Of a DNA stretch of 38,813 nucleotides, positions 9,127 to 18,706 are shown piece after piece. Source of the DNA: Actinomycetes bacterium. Its GTDB lineage: Bacteria; Actinomycetota; Acidimicrobiia; Spongiisociales; UBA5794. The translations under genes were made by a program, and so were the position numbers. Within the stretch, counting starts at the first letter, position 1. Each line of letters opens with the position of its first letter. The notes under the pieces were generated by a model. The model was not told the origin of the DNA, ran no database searches, and was given only the letters and a program-made list of their open reading frames with translations. Location of the stretch: assembly GCA_024638645.1 (NCBI GenBank), contig JAHEJX010000004.1, positions 40,516 through 79,328 on the forward strand. The letters run 5' to 3'.

Positions 9127-9154
9127 GTAGCCGGTAGCCAGTAGCCGTTAGCCG
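9127..9154. repeat. Four tandem GTAGCCN heptamers
   Basis: GTAGCCG, GTAGCCA, GTAGCCG and TTAGCCG lie in the 275-base gap between the secreted-protein gene and the 127-residue gene. They have the same period as the GTATCNN loci with T replaced by G at the fourth position, a diverged branch of the family. Nothing else is evident in this gap apart from the second array at 9257-9277. Confidence 0.6.
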
Positions 9155-9256
9155 GACTGCCCTGAACAGCGATCAACCGTGTCAACAACTCACAGGTTGG
9201 TCAACGAGGCCGACCTCCCCGGTTCCAGGTTGGGCGCGGCGCAAGCACGGCAGTCT

Positions 9257-9277
9257 GGATACCGGATACCGGATAAC
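9257..9277. repeat. Three tandem GGATACC heptamers (reverse orientation)
   Basis: GGATACC, GGATACC and GGATAAC are the reverse complement of the GGTATCC unit. The array is followed 3 bases later by the hairpin that ends the gene at 9298. Confidence 0.65.
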
Positions 9278-9280
9278 GAT

Positions 9281-9301
9281 CTGAAACGCGAAGCGTTTCA
9301 G
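9281..9301 (-). terminator. Hairpin overlapping the stop codon of the 127-residue gene
   Basis: CTGAAACGC, loop GAA, GCGTTTCAG: a perfect 9-bp stem that includes the TGA at 9300-9298. The plus strand carries GCGAAGC, a sequence known to form an exceptionally stable DNA mini-hairpin. There is no long U tract; it probably terminates or stabilises the tpiA-side transcript. Confidence 0.5.
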
Positions 9302-9681
9302 ACTTTGATCTCCACCTTGCGGCGGGTCCATTGCGGGGTGCGAAGGCCTGACCATGCATTGGCGTGGGGACGGACCTTGGCTTCGTCGGTCCACTCCAGC
9401 AAACCCTCGTGTTTGGCGCCTGCCTGGCGAATGGCGGCCCCCAGATCGGCCCGAGCTCGGTTCAGTGCATCCTGTGGATTCTTGCCGAGCACGACGAGAT
9501 CGAGTTCGACTCGCTCGGTGATCAGATCACAACCAACCCGAAACTCCACGGTGTCTTCACGCGCTTCCAGTTCATCGCAAACCGAGTCGAGGTGCTCACG
9601 CAGCGCGCCGGGTTCGAACTCCCAACCGATGCGCCGACCTACCTCGAACTCCATCAGTACGTGATAGGGCTCCCAGCCCAT
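9298..9681 (-). CDS. Unknown protein, 127 residues
   Basis: Cytoplasmic by appearance: no signal peptide or membrane segment. The start is the ATG at 9681 with GGCAGGA just upstream. The sequence is acidic in its middle (REHLDSVCDELEAREDTVEF) and patterned like an alpha/beta fold; the C-terminal half ends in a basic KVEIKV strand. I do not recognise a family. It is 62 bases after tpiA on the same strand and closes the glycolytic gene run, since a hairpin overlaps its stop codon. The lack of shadow-like composition and the good ribosome site favour a real gene. Confidence 0.7.
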   Translation of the reverse strand: MGWEPYHVLMEFEVGRRIGWEFEPGALREHLDSVCDELEAREDTVEFRVGCDLITERVELDLVVLGKNPQDALNRARADLGAAIRQAGAKHEGLLEWTDEAKVRPHANAWSGLRTPQWTRRKVEIKV

Positions 9682-9743
9682 TTCCTGCCGCCCTTTTCAT
9701 CCGCCCAGAACGCGTTCGCATAGTAACGCGCAGTGGGCCAGAT

Positions 9744-10508
9744 TCACACCCAGTATCTGACGACGGAAGCGAACGTATCTGGGTCCAAACTGGCACCGCC
9801 GACAAGAGCGCCGTCGATGTCGGCCTTCGCCATGATCGCGGCGACATTCCCCGGATTCACCGATCCCCCATAGAGAATTCGCATGTGGTCGGCTGCGTCG
9901 CCGTAGCTGTCTGCAGCCAATTCGCGGATGAAAGTGCACACCGCACCAGCGTCATCGGGGGTCGCAGTATTTCCTGTACCGATAGCCCACACTGGTTCAT
10001 AAGCAACGACCAATGAGTTGACCTGTTCCTGCGTCAAACCAGAGGTTCCGGCCGCAAACTGACTACGCACTCGCTCCTCGGTCCGGCCGGCATCGCGCTC
10101 CGCCTCGAGTTCGCCGACGGCAAAGATCGGGATCATCCCGGCCTCGTAGACGGCCTTGACCTTCCGATTGATGTCGGCGTCGGTTTCCCCGAAAACATGG
10201 CGGCGCTCGGAGTGGCCGACTATCACATAGCGCACGGAGAGCTTCGCCAGCATTCCAGGTGAAATCGCACCGGTAAACGCGCCCGAGTCGGCGTAGTGGC
10301 AGTTCTGGGCGCCGAGTTTGATACGAAGGTGGTCGGTTTCGATAACCGTCTGGGCGGACCGCAGCGCCGTGTACGGAGGGCACACCACAACTTCCACTCG
10401 ATCGAAATCCGAGTCGTTGAGGCGATAGGAAAGCTTCTGCACCATCTGGATCGCATCAAGGTGGGTTGCATTCATCTTCCAATTGCCTGCGATGAGATCT
10501 TTGCGCAT
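9744..10508 (-). CDS. tpiA: Triosephosphate isomerase
   Basis: Interconverts dihydroxyacetone phosphate and glyceraldehyde-3-phosphate. It has 254 residues from the ATG at 10508, where TAAGGAG (overlapping the pgk stop) is the ribosome site. The TIM-barrel signatures are present: GNWKMN (catalytic Lys11), VGHSERR (catalytic His), AYEPVWAIGTG (catalytic Glu), and the phosphate-binding ILYGGSV and GALVGGASL. Two usually conserved residues differ: the near-invariant Cys of P-x-x-C-V-G-E is Ala here (PIFAVGE), and the Glu of GAFTGE(I/V)S is Ala (GAFTGAIS). The catalytic set is intact, so the enzyme should work. It is the last gene of gap-pgk-tpiA. Confidence 0.96.
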   Translation of the reverse strand: MRKDLIAGNWKMNATHLDAIQMVQKLSYRLNDSDFDRVEVVVCPPYTALRSAQTVIETDHLRIKLGAQNCHYADSGAFTGAISPGMLAKLSVRYVIVGHSERRHVFGETDADINRKVKAVYEAGMIPIFAVGELEAERDAGRTEERVRSQFAAGTSGLTQEQVNSLVVAYEPVWAIGTGNTATPDDAGAVCTFIRELAADSYGDAADHMRILYGGSVNPGNVAAIMAKADIDGALVGGASLDPDTFASVVRYWV

Positions 10509-10516
10509 GGGTCTCC

Positions 10517-11689
10517 TTAGCTCTCTAGCGCGGCGATTCCGGGTAACACTTTGCCCTCGAGAAACTCGAGGCCGGCCCCTCCCCCGCTCGAAATGTGGCT
10601 GATGTCGTTCTCCCGGCCAAGCAGCCGCATCGCGGCCACACTGTCTCCACCGCCGACGACTGTGAATCCTTCCGAGTTGGCCATCGCCGCAGCAACTCCG
10701 GCGGTACCGGACCGGAACGCCTCCCACTCGAACACGCCCATAGGGCCGTTCCAGAAGATCGATCGGCTCGCCTCGATGACTCCGCCAAAACGCTTCACAG
10801 TCTGCGGGCCGATGTCGAGCCCGATGGTGCTGTCGGGAATCGCCTTCGCCGACACGATCTCGTGCGGAGCGTCGGGAGCGAAGCTTTCGGCGGCAACGAT
10901 GTCGTCAGGGAGTATCGCCTTGCCACCGTGCTCCGAGTCGAGGAGATCTCCGAGCTCACCGAGCATGTCCTCTTCGAGCAGAGACTTGCCGATCTCGTAC
11001 CCACCCGCCTTGAGCAAGGTGAAGCACATTCCACCACCAACGAGCATCAGGTCGACCCGCGGCAATAGGTTCTTCATCACGGCGAGCTTGTCTGACAATT
11101 TGGCTCCGCCGAGAACCACGACAAAGGGCTTCTCCGGGGCGTCAAGCAGACGGCCGAGTGCCGTGACCTCAGCCTCCATGAGGCGCCCCGCCGCCGACGG
11201 CAGCAGCTTCACGACGCCCTCGGTCGAGGCATGCGCCCGGTGCGCCGAGCCGAACGCATCGTGTACGAAGACGTCGGCGAGGTCGGCTAGTGCCCGACTG
11301 AACTCGGGATCGTTGGCCTTCTCTCCGGGCTCGAAGCGAGTGTTTTCGAGGACGACGACGGCGTCACCGGCGGACGCAATGGCCGAAGCGGCCGCTTCAC
11401 CAACGACGGCGTCGACCTTTACCGTGTCAAAACCGCCGAGCTCACCGAGCCGGACTGCCACCGGATCCATGCGCAGTGCGGGATCCGGCTTTCCGCCGGG
11501 ACGACCGAGATGAGAGCACACAACGACGTGAGCACCGCGCCTGCGCAGCTCGGATATCGTCGGCAGCGCCGCCGCGATCCGAAAGTCGTCGGTGACGGCG
11601 CGTAGGTCGTCGAGCGGCACGTTGAGGTCGGCGCGCACCAGCGCCACCTTGCCCTCTACATCGAGGCCCTCGAGGCTACGCAGACTCAA
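10517..11689 (-). CDS. pgk: Phosphoglycerate kinase
   Basis: Makes ATP and 3-phosphoglycerate from 1,3-bisphosphoglycerate and ADP. With the TTG at 11689 it has 390 residues, close to the family norm, and opens like other PGKs (SLRSLEGLDVEGK, then VRADLNVPLD). The TTG comes one base after the gap stop, giving tight coupling; the upstream ribosome site is weak, so coupling may drive initiation. Family marks include SHLGRPGGKPDP (substrate-binding loop), VFVHDAFGSAHRAHAS, the nucleotide-site VVVLGGAKLSDKL, and a C-terminal GGGDSVAAMRLLG followed by ISSGGGAGLEFLEGK. Eight bases separate it from tpiA. Confidence 0.96.
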   Translation of the reverse strand: MSLRSLEGLDVEGKVALVRADLNVPLDDLRAVTDDFRIAAALPTISELRRRGAHVVVCSHLGRPGGKPDPALRMDPVAVRLGELGGFDTVKVDAVVGEAAASAIASAGDAVVVLENTRFEPGEKANDPEFSRALADLADVFVHDAFGSAHRAHASTEGVVKLLPSAAGRLMEAEVTALGRLLDAPEKPFVVVLGGAKLSDKLAVMKNLLPRVDLMLVGGGMCFTLLKAGGYEIGKSLLEEDMLGELGDLLDSEHGGKAILPDDIVAAESFAPDAPHEIVSAKAIPDSTIGLDIGPQTVKRFGGVIEASRSIFWNGPMGVFEWEAFRSGTAGVAAAMANSEGFTVVGGGDSVAAMRLLGRENDISHISSGGGAGLEFLEGKVLPGIAALES

Positions 11690-11690
11690 C

Positions 11691-13698
<2,008 letters not shown>

Positions 13699-13702
<4 letters not shown>

Positions 13703-14565
13703 TCGACTTGCTCCGGGATGTCGCGATGCCTCACGAGCACGTCGATGTCGACGTCGCCGAGCCGAGAGGCGAGCTCCTCGGCGATTGCCACGGACCGGTG
13801 CCGACCTCCGGTGCAGCCCACCGCAATCGTGAGATAGGCCTTGCCCTCCTGTTCATAGCGCGGAACGAGGAACTGCAACATGTCCCACGCTCTGTCTACG
13901 AACTCGACAGCGTCATCCTGGCCGAACACGTAGTCGCGTACGTCGTCATCGAGGCCGGTATGCGGCCTCAGCTCGGGCACCCAGTGCGGGTTGGGAAGGA
14001 ACCGTACATCGAACAGCAGGTCAGCCACCCGGGGCATACCCCTCTTGAAGCCAAAGCTGACCACATCGACATGCATGCGCCGCGGGTCCAACTCCGTGAA
14101 CGCAGCCTCGATCCTCTCCCGAAGCTCGTGAACGTTGAGCAAGCTCGTATCGATGATCACGTCGGCGGCCCCTCGAATCTCCTCGATCGACCGGCGCTCC
14201 GTTGCAATCTTCTGGACCAGGTCGCCTTCCCGAACCGGATGGGTACGCCTCGTCTCTTCGAACCGGGTCGCCAAGGTCTGGTCGTCGGCATCAAGAAAGA
14301 GGATCGTGGTTCTGATGCCTCGGCTCAGTAGGCCGCGACGCGCCTGTTCCAAGTCGTCGTAAGTGATATCGCCTCGCATGTCGACAACGACAGCCGACTT
14401 CTCTCTGCGCCCATCGAGCAGTCCAGCCTCATCTGCCACGCTCGTTATGAGCGTCGGCGGCAGGTTGTCAACGACGAAAAAGTCGTTGTCTTCGAGAGCG
14501 TTGGCTGCGGTTGATCGACCGGCGCCGGACATGCCGGTGACGATCACCAAATGAGGCTTAGGCAT
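13699..14565 (-). CDS. rapZ: RapZ/YvcJ nucleotide-binding protein
   Basis: P-loop protein of the RapZ (YvcJ) family, 288 residues. In E. coli RapZ controls GlmS by directing RNase E to sRNA; the actinobacterial role is less clear. The Walker A is GMSGAGRST (11-19), with Arg in the Lys position as in the mycobacterial homologue, so this is a lineage feature rather than damage. DNLPP follows near residue 34, and the C-terminal domain carries the conserved GCTGGRHRSVAIAE near residue 250. The ATG at 14565 overlaps the end of the alkyltransferase gene by 8 bases and the stop overlaps the yvcK start by 4, so the three are one coupled unit. Confidence 0.93.
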
Positions 14566-15034
14566 GCGCTTCCATCTCCAGCAGAAATCGCTTCATGTCG
14601 AGCCCGCCAGCGTATCCCCGCAGCGATCCATCCGATCCGACCACTCGATGGCACGGGATCATCGGGGCAAAGCGATTGGCCGCCATCGCCGCTCCGACCG
14701 CACGGGCTGCACCGGGACGGCCGACCAGTTTGGCAATTGCCGAGTAAGACATCGTTTCGCCTGCCGGGATGGCGGCGACAGTCCGGTATATGGCGGCGTC
14801 GAGCACGGTGCGTGCTGCTCGGCTGAGGATCTTGGCCGAGGAAACAGGAAGCTCACCACCCTCCCAATATGCGCTGAGACGGGCGGCCAAGTCTGCAGCC
14901 TCGGGTGACGGCGCCGCGAACGGATAAGGGTTCGGGCTCCCCGGCAGCCCGGTCCGGACGATCTCGTCATCGGCAAATGCGACCCACCCCTCGCCGAACT
15001 TGGTGGCGTATGTGACAGAAGCAGTCTTCGTCAT
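14558..15034 (-). CDS. ogt: Methylated-DNA--protein-cysteine methyltransferase (Ogt/MGMT)
   Basis: Suicide repair protein that moves alkyl groups from O6-alkylguanine to its own cysteine. It has 158 residues; the acceptor is Cys128 in IPCHRVV, and the helix-turn-helix recognition segment (GRPGAARAVGAAMAANR) precedes it with the conserved Arg finger near residue 111. The C-terminal LRGYAGGLDMKRFLLE is also typical. The ATG at 15034 overlaps the preceding gene's stop in ATGA. Direct-reversal repair is thus encoded in the same run as uvrC, just upstream, and overlaps rapZ. Confidence 0.93.
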   Translation of the reverse strand: MTKTASVTYATKFGEGWVAFADDEIVRTGLPGSPNPYPFAAPSPEAADLAARLSAYWEGGELPVSSAKILSRAARTVLDAAIYRTVAAIPAGETMSYSAIAKLVGRPGAARAVGAAMAANRFAPMIPCHRVVGSDGSLRGYAGGLDMKRFLLEMEAHA

Positions 15035-15477
15035 GGGTTGTCTGTGACGCCCGATCTCTCGAGCCGAGCCTGGTCGCGGACGCCGGCCATCACCAGGCCG
15101 ATGCCACCGAAGAGCAGTACGAGTATCACCAATATGTCGAAGGCAGACATGTTCTCGAAACGGAATCTGACGTTGGCAATGACACCGATCACCAGCGCAA
15201 GCAGCGAGCCGCCCGCGAGGAGCCACCCGTACCACTTACGCGAGTCATAGAAGATGATGACGACTCCGATTATGAACGGGATGAGGATCATGCCAGATGT
15301 CACGGCGAGCCCGCCGAGGCCGAAGATCCGAGAGCCGAAGCCCCAGCCGTCGACCCTGATTGCATTCAACAACAGATAACCGCCCGAGATCGTCATGGCG
15401 ACGCCGAGCAGAAACGGAGCCAGACCTCCAGGAGTGCCGCCGGCACCGGGTGGAATGTCGGGAAGTCGTTGTGTCAT
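15031..15477 (-). CDS. Small membrane protein of unknown function, four predicted helices
   Basis: It has 148 residues. A Pro/Gly-rich N-terminal tail (about 1-18) precedes four hydrophobic segments at roughly 20-39, 51-76, 84-100 and 113-131, and a charged C-terminus. I recognise no catalytic motif. It follows uvrC after 45 bases and overlaps ogt by 4 bases (ATGA), so it is expressed with the alkyltransferase. The ATG at 15477 has no Shine-Dalgarno site, but TACGAT lies 7 bases upstream, so a leaderless transcript starting here and running into ogt-rapZ-yvcK is likely. Confidence 0.8.
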   Translation of the reverse strand: MTQRLPDIPPGAGGTPGGLAPFLLGVAMTISGGYLLLNAIRVDGWGFGSRIFGLGGLAVTSGMILIPFIIGVVIIFYDSRKWYGWLLAGGSLLALVIGVIANVRFRFENMSAFDILVILVLLFGGIGLVMAGVRDQARLERSGVTDNP

Positions 15478-15484
15478 GGCAGCG

Positions 15485-15490
15485 ATCGTA
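15485..15490 (-). promoter_or_regulatory. Candidate -10 hexamer (TACGAT) for the membrane protein-ogt-rapZ-yvcK unit
   Basis: TACGAT ends 7 bases before the ATG at 15477, with no ribosome site in between, as expected for a leaderless start. It lies in the 45-base gap after uvrC. Confidence 0.4.
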
Positions 15491-15522
15491 CATCAGCGGT
15501 GGCGCCGCGATGGGAATGTTCT

Positions 15523-17382
15523 CTACCGCCCTGACTGAGATTGTGAACCATTCGGGCCGGATTGGAGCGCCTCGTAGAGGTCGACCGCAACCCCTGCAGG
15601 GACGACTTCGGCCAACTCGGTCAACTCGGCGGCTCGCAGGTTCTTCAGCGAACCGAACTTCCGAAGCAGCAGCTTCTTCCTGCCTGGGCCGACACCTCGT
15701 ACCGAGTCGAGAATCGAGTCGACCATTCGTTTACCGCGAAGCGTGCGGTGATAGGCGACGGCAAAGCGGTGGGCTTCGTCTCGAACACGCTGTAGGAGAT
15801 AGAGCGCTTCCTCACCACGCGGTATCACGAGGGGCTCGGTGGTCCCGGGTAGGTAGACCTCTTCGAGACGTTTGGCGAGACCGACGACGGGGATGTCTAG
15901 GTCGTACTTGGCCAGGATTTTGACGGCCCGACCGAGCTGACCCAAACCTCCGTCGATGACTATGAGCGACGGCGGGTACGAGAACTTGCCTCGCTCCTCG
16001 ACTGGCCTGCCCCTGTCGCCAACGTACGCGGCGAAACGCCGGTCGAGCAACTCTTCCATGGCGGCGAAGTCGTCTTGGCCGGACACTCGCTTGATCTTGA
16101 AGCGCCTGTAGTCCGACTTCTTCGGCATTGCGTCTTCGAAGACAACCATCGAACCGACCGTGTCACGCCCTTGGATCGTCGAGATGTCGTAGGCCTCGAT
16201 ACGCAGCGGTGACTGTTCGAGGTTGAGTTCCTCCTGCAGGCTGCGCAACGCTCGAGCTCTCGCGTTGTGGTCCGTCGCGCGTTTGAGTCGATGCCTCCCG
16301 AACTCCTCTGCCGCATTGGCTTGGGCAGTCTCCATAAGACGCCTCTTCGCTCCGCGCTGCGGGACGCGGATGGTGACGGGGCCGCCACGTTGCTCCACGA
16401 GCCACTCTTGCCACAGCTCGGGATCGTCCGGCATCTCATGAACCAGCACCTCTCGAGGCGGCTCGTCCTTGCCGTACAACTGCCCGATCATGATGCCGAT
16501 CAACTCTGCTGTCGTGACGTCCTCAACCTTGTCGACAACCATCGACCGCGTACCGGTGACCCGACCCCGCTTGATTGTGAGAACGACAAGGGCGGCCTCG
16601 AGATCGTCCTCTTCAATTGCCACTAAATCGAACGAGTCCTTGCGTTGTGTGACGAGCTCCTGGCGTGCCATGGCTTTGCGTACGGCCGTCAGCTGATCCC
16701 TCACCCGGGCAGCCTTCTCGTACTCGAGAACCTCAGCCGCTCCCGCCATCTCGGTTTCGAGCTGTTCTATGACCTCTTCGCCGTTCCCGTCGAGGAATCC
16801 TGCGAAACCGTCGAGATACTGTTCGTAGACGGCGCGGTCGACCTCACCGACACACGGCCCCGAGCAGCGCTCGATGTGGAACAGCAGGCAAGGGCGACCG
16901 AGCGCCTCATGCGACCGGAACTTCTGATCGGTGCAACTGCGAATCGGAAAAGTGCGCAGCAGCAGGTCGCGGGTCTGCCGAATGGCATAGGCGTGGGCGT
17001 ATGGGCCGAAGTACTGGACGCCCTTGCGCCTTTTGCCGCGCATAACCATGACGCGCGGCCACTCTTGGTTACGTGTGATTGCGAGGTACGGAAAGCTCTT
17101 GTCGTCGCGCAGCCTGATGTTGAACCGAGGCTGATGCTTCTGAACAAGGCTGAACTCGAGCATCAGCGCCGCCACCTCATTGTCGGTCAAGAGCCAATCG
17201 AGCTCCTCGGCCGCCTCGACCATGAGACGCGTTCGTGGCCCCAAGTCTCTGGCGAAGTAGCTGGCGGTGCGCTTGCGAAGTGATTTCGCTTTGCCGACGT
17301 ACAGGACCCTGCCGTCGCCGTCCTTGAACAGGTACACACCGGGCGCGTCCGGAATCGAGGATGACGGGGGTCGGCGAACCAT
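15523..17382 (-). CDS. uvrC: Excinuclease ABC subunit C
   Basis: Nuclease subunit that cuts on both sides of bulky DNA damage after UvrA/UvrB recognition. It has 619 residues. The N-terminal GIY-YIG nuclease (GVYLF near 15, LYVGKAKSLRKR near 27) is followed by a Cys cluster near 140-180 (RSCTDQKF, GRPCLLFHIERCSGPC) corresponding to the Fe-S ligands described in E. coli UvrC, a UVR coiled coil (VLEYEKAARVRDQL), the RNase H-like nuclease (YDISTIQGRDTVGSMVVF, VIDGGLGQL), and a helix-hairpin-helix end (SVRGVGPGRKKLLLRKFGS). The ATG has no ribosome site but TACAAT lies 6 bases upstream. uvrA and uvrB are 3.5 and 8.6 kb away. Confidence 0.97.
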   Translation of the reverse strand: MVRRPPSSSIPDAPGVYLFKDGDGRVLYVGKAKSLRKRTASYFARDLGPRTRLMVEAAEELDWLLTDNEVAALMLEFSLVQKHQPRFNIRLRDDKSFPYLAITRNQEWPRVMVMRGKRRKGVQYFGPYAHAYAIRQTRDLLLRTFPIRSCTDQKFRSHEALGRPCLLFHIERCSGPCVGEVDRAVYEQYLDGFAGFLDGNGEEVIEQLETEMAGAAEVLEYEKAARVRDQLTAVRKAMARQELVTQRKDSFDLVAIEEDDLEAALVVLTIKRGRVTGTRSMVVDKVEDVTTAELIGIMIGQLYGKDEPPREVLVHEMPDDPELWQEWLVEQRGGPVTIRVPQRGAKRRLMETAQANAAEEFGRHRLKRATDHNARARALRSLQEELNLEQSPLRIEAYDISTIQGRDTVGSMVVFEDAMPKKSDYRRFKIKRVSGQDDFAAMEELLDRRFAAYVGDRGRPVEERGKFSYPPSLIVIDGGLGQLGRAVKILAKYDLDIPVVGLAKRLEEVYLPGTTEPLVIPRGEEALYLLQRVRDEAHRFAVAYHRTLRGKRMVDSILDSVRGVGPGRKKLLLRKFGSLKNLRAAELTELAEVVPAGVAVDLYEALQSGPNGSQSQSGR

Positions 17383-17388
17383 CCCCGG

Positions 17389-17394
17389 ATTGTA
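17389..17394 (-). promoter_or_regulatory. Candidate -10 hexamer (TACAAT) of a leaderless uvrC transcript
   Basis: TACAAT, a near-consensus -10, ends 6 bases before the ATG at 17382. No Shine-Dalgarno sequence lies between. I cannot identify a convincing -35. Confidence 0.5.
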
Positions 17395-17424
17395 TCGACG
17401 GGGAGCGAAGTAACGGCCGAGCCG

Positions 17425-17673
17425 CTACGAAACAAGAGCGGCGTTCATCACCTGATAGTTCTTGAGTAGCACGTCGATTGCATCAGCGGCATCCACCGGA
17501 ATCGACGGCAATGTCGCGATGTCGGCGAGGTAGGCCGCAGGCATTCCCGCCGGGGGTTCTTCCCAGACATCGAACTCGGGGAGAAACGCAACCACTTCCT
17601 GCGGAACGTCGGCAGCGACGTATCCCCACACGGTGCCGCTTCCGTGCTCATAGCTGACAAGGAATCTATCCAT
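17425..17673 (-). CDS. Small unknown protein, 82 residues
   Basis: It starts MDRFLVSYEHGSGTVWGYVA at the ATG at 17673; a longer in-frame reading upstream has different composition and runs through a hairpin, so I reject it. The protein is acidic, has no membrane segment, and has a compact strand-rich first half with an EFDVWEEPPAGMP turn. It resembles small actinobacterial proteins of unknown role that I cannot assign to a named family. It sits alone between the methyltransferase and uvrC, 42 bases before uvrC. TATAGT lies 4 bases upstream of the ATG. Confidence 0.65.
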   Translation of the reverse strand: MDRFLVSYEHGSGTVWGYVAADVPQEVVAFLPEFDVWEEPPAGMPAAYLADIATLPSIPVDAADAIDVLLKNYQVMNAALVS

Positions 17674-17677
17674 GTCA

Positions 17678-17683
17678 ACTATA
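17678..17683 (-). promoter_or_regulatory. Candidate -10 hexamer (TATAGT) for the 82-residue gene
   Basis: TATAGT is 4 bases upstream of the ATG at 17673, closer than in the other leaderless candidates. No ribosome site is visible. Confidence 0.35.
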
Positions 17684-17754
17684 TCGGCACAGAGTGGTGG
17701 CACTTGACACTCTCCGTAGTCGGAGACGCAGTGGGATGCAGAGCCGCAATTGAG

Positions 17755-17784
17755 CAAGCGGAGACGATTACTCGTCTCCGCTTG
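17755..17784. terminator. Perfect 13-bp hairpin with a 4-base loop
   Basis: CAAGCGGAGACGA, TTAC, then the exact complement. It lies 230 bases after the methyltransferase stop and 82 bases before the 82-residue gene. Neither strand shows a U tract, so it may be a terminator for the GT87-methyltransferase transcript or a structural element. Confidence 0.45.
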
Positions 17785-17792
17785 CCGAGTTT

Positions 17793-17804
17793 GCACCTAG
17801 GTGC
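17793..17804. promoter_or_regulatory. Perfect 12-base palindrome (possible operator)
   Basis: GCACCTAGGTGC is self-complementary and lies 120 bases upstream of the 82-residue gene, just beyond the hairpin. A dimeric repressor site is possible; no regulator gene is adjacent. Confidence 0.3.
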
Positions 17805-17901
17805 GGGGTCGTTAGGCGAAACTCATTGTCTATACGGAGGCGATAGGCGAGGTGGATGACGACTTCATGTTCTGTGCGATGATCGAACCTCTCGAGCAGC
17901 C

Positions 17902-17915
17902 GGTATCCGGTAACC
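17902..17915. repeat. GTATCNN heptamers, degenerate locus
   Basis: GGTATCC is followed directly by GGTAACC; further single copies lie nearby (GGTATCA at 17940-17946 and, inverted, GATACC near 17990). Confidence 0.5.
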
Positions 17916-18013
17916 GGCACGGAGGGTCCTTCTCCGGCCGGTATCACCGCATAGCTCAGTCCAATCTGAGCGCTAATTGCCGGCTACTTGATACCTCCGG
18001 CCGACCCCGCCGT

Positions 18014-18706
18014 CTAGCTGGACCTCCGCCAGCGTAGGCCTATGAGCCTTGGCATGTGTTCTTGGCCGGCTAGGGGCGGGATACGGGCGATGGTCTCGTC
18101 GCTGGCACCTGCCTCGATCATGCGATCGAAGATCCAGCCGGACTCCGCGGCTGAGTTGAGGATCGCCGCGACCGATCGATGATGGAAGACGATGCTGCCC
18201 TCCCCCGCCGGTTCGGCGGCGATGCTCTCGTATAGATAGGTGCCCCAGCGCCACAGCACCTCACCGTCGCTTTGGTCGAGGACGGGCCCCGCTCCGCTCG
18301 ACGTGTAGGCCGGGTGGTTCGACACGACGACCAAATGCCCGCCGGGGGCGAGCACCCGGGCCGTCGCTGCGAAGAACGCAAAAATGTCGGGCAGGTGCTC
18401 AACGACGAGGCAAGCGATTGCGGACTGGAACGACTGATCTCGCAATGCAGTGAGGTCCGGTAGCCGCACCTGCAACACCGGCATGCCACGTTCGGCGGCG
18501 ACCTCCAGGAGTCGTCCAGATGAGTCACAGCCGTACGCCGGAGAAGGCAGGGAGTCGAGCAATCGCCCGGTGCCACATCCGAGGTCGAGCGACGGCCCGC
18601 GCCCACCGGCCAAGAGAGCGTCAACTAGCGGTTGGACATCGAACTCGTAAGCCGGGTCGGCGACTTCCTCCGACCACCAGGCGGCGAGATCGTCCCATTC
18701 CGTCAA
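18014..18706 (-). CDS. Class I SAM-dependent methyltransferase
   Basis: Protein of 230 residues from a TTG at 18706-18704 that overlaps the stop of the glycosyltransferase gene as TTGA, so the two are coupled. Motif I is LDLGCGTGR (about 40-48), the acidic motif II region follows as YGCDSS, and the late strands include CLVVEHLPD and ARVLAPGGHLVVV, all typical of the Methyltransf_11/25 group. The substrate cannot be read. Coupling to a GT87-type enzyme suggests methylation of a cell-surface sugar or lipid carrier, which is inference. An upstream in-frame extension exists but overlaps the glycosyltransferase and is a shadow. Confidence 0.85.
   Translation of the reverse strand: MTEWDDLAAWWSEEVADPAYEFDVQPLVDALLAGGRGPSLDLGCGTGRLLDSLPSPAYGCDSSGRLLEVAAERGMPVLQVRLPDLTALRDQSFQSAIACLVVEHLPDIFAFFAATARVLAPGGHLVVVSNHPAYTSSGAGPVLDQSDGEVLWRWGTYLYESIAAEPAGEGSIVFHHRSVAAILNSAAESGWIFDRMIEAGASDETIARIPPLAGQEHMPRLIGLRWRRSS

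Larger units (their letters stand above)
17674..18013. other. Non-coding 340-base gap with hairpins, a palindrome and repeats
   Basis: No convincing gene on either strand. It holds a small inverted repeat (TCTCCG-TAGT-CGGAGA, near 17711-17726), the 13-bp hairpin at 17755-17784, the perfect 12-base palindrome at 17793-17804, and degenerate GTATC heptamers from 17902 to about 17995. The promoter of the 82-residue gene should lie at its left end. Confidence 0.6.

Noticed and set aside
14558..15235. Longer start for the alkyltransferase at 15235
   Set aside because: The extension overlaps the membrane-protein gene in another frame; the ATGA overlap at 15034 and normal family length support the shorter form.
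17951..17972. TAGCTCAGT...GAGCG resembling a tRNA D-arm
   Set aside because: No acceptor stem, anticodon arm or T-arm (GGTTCRA) can be placed around it.
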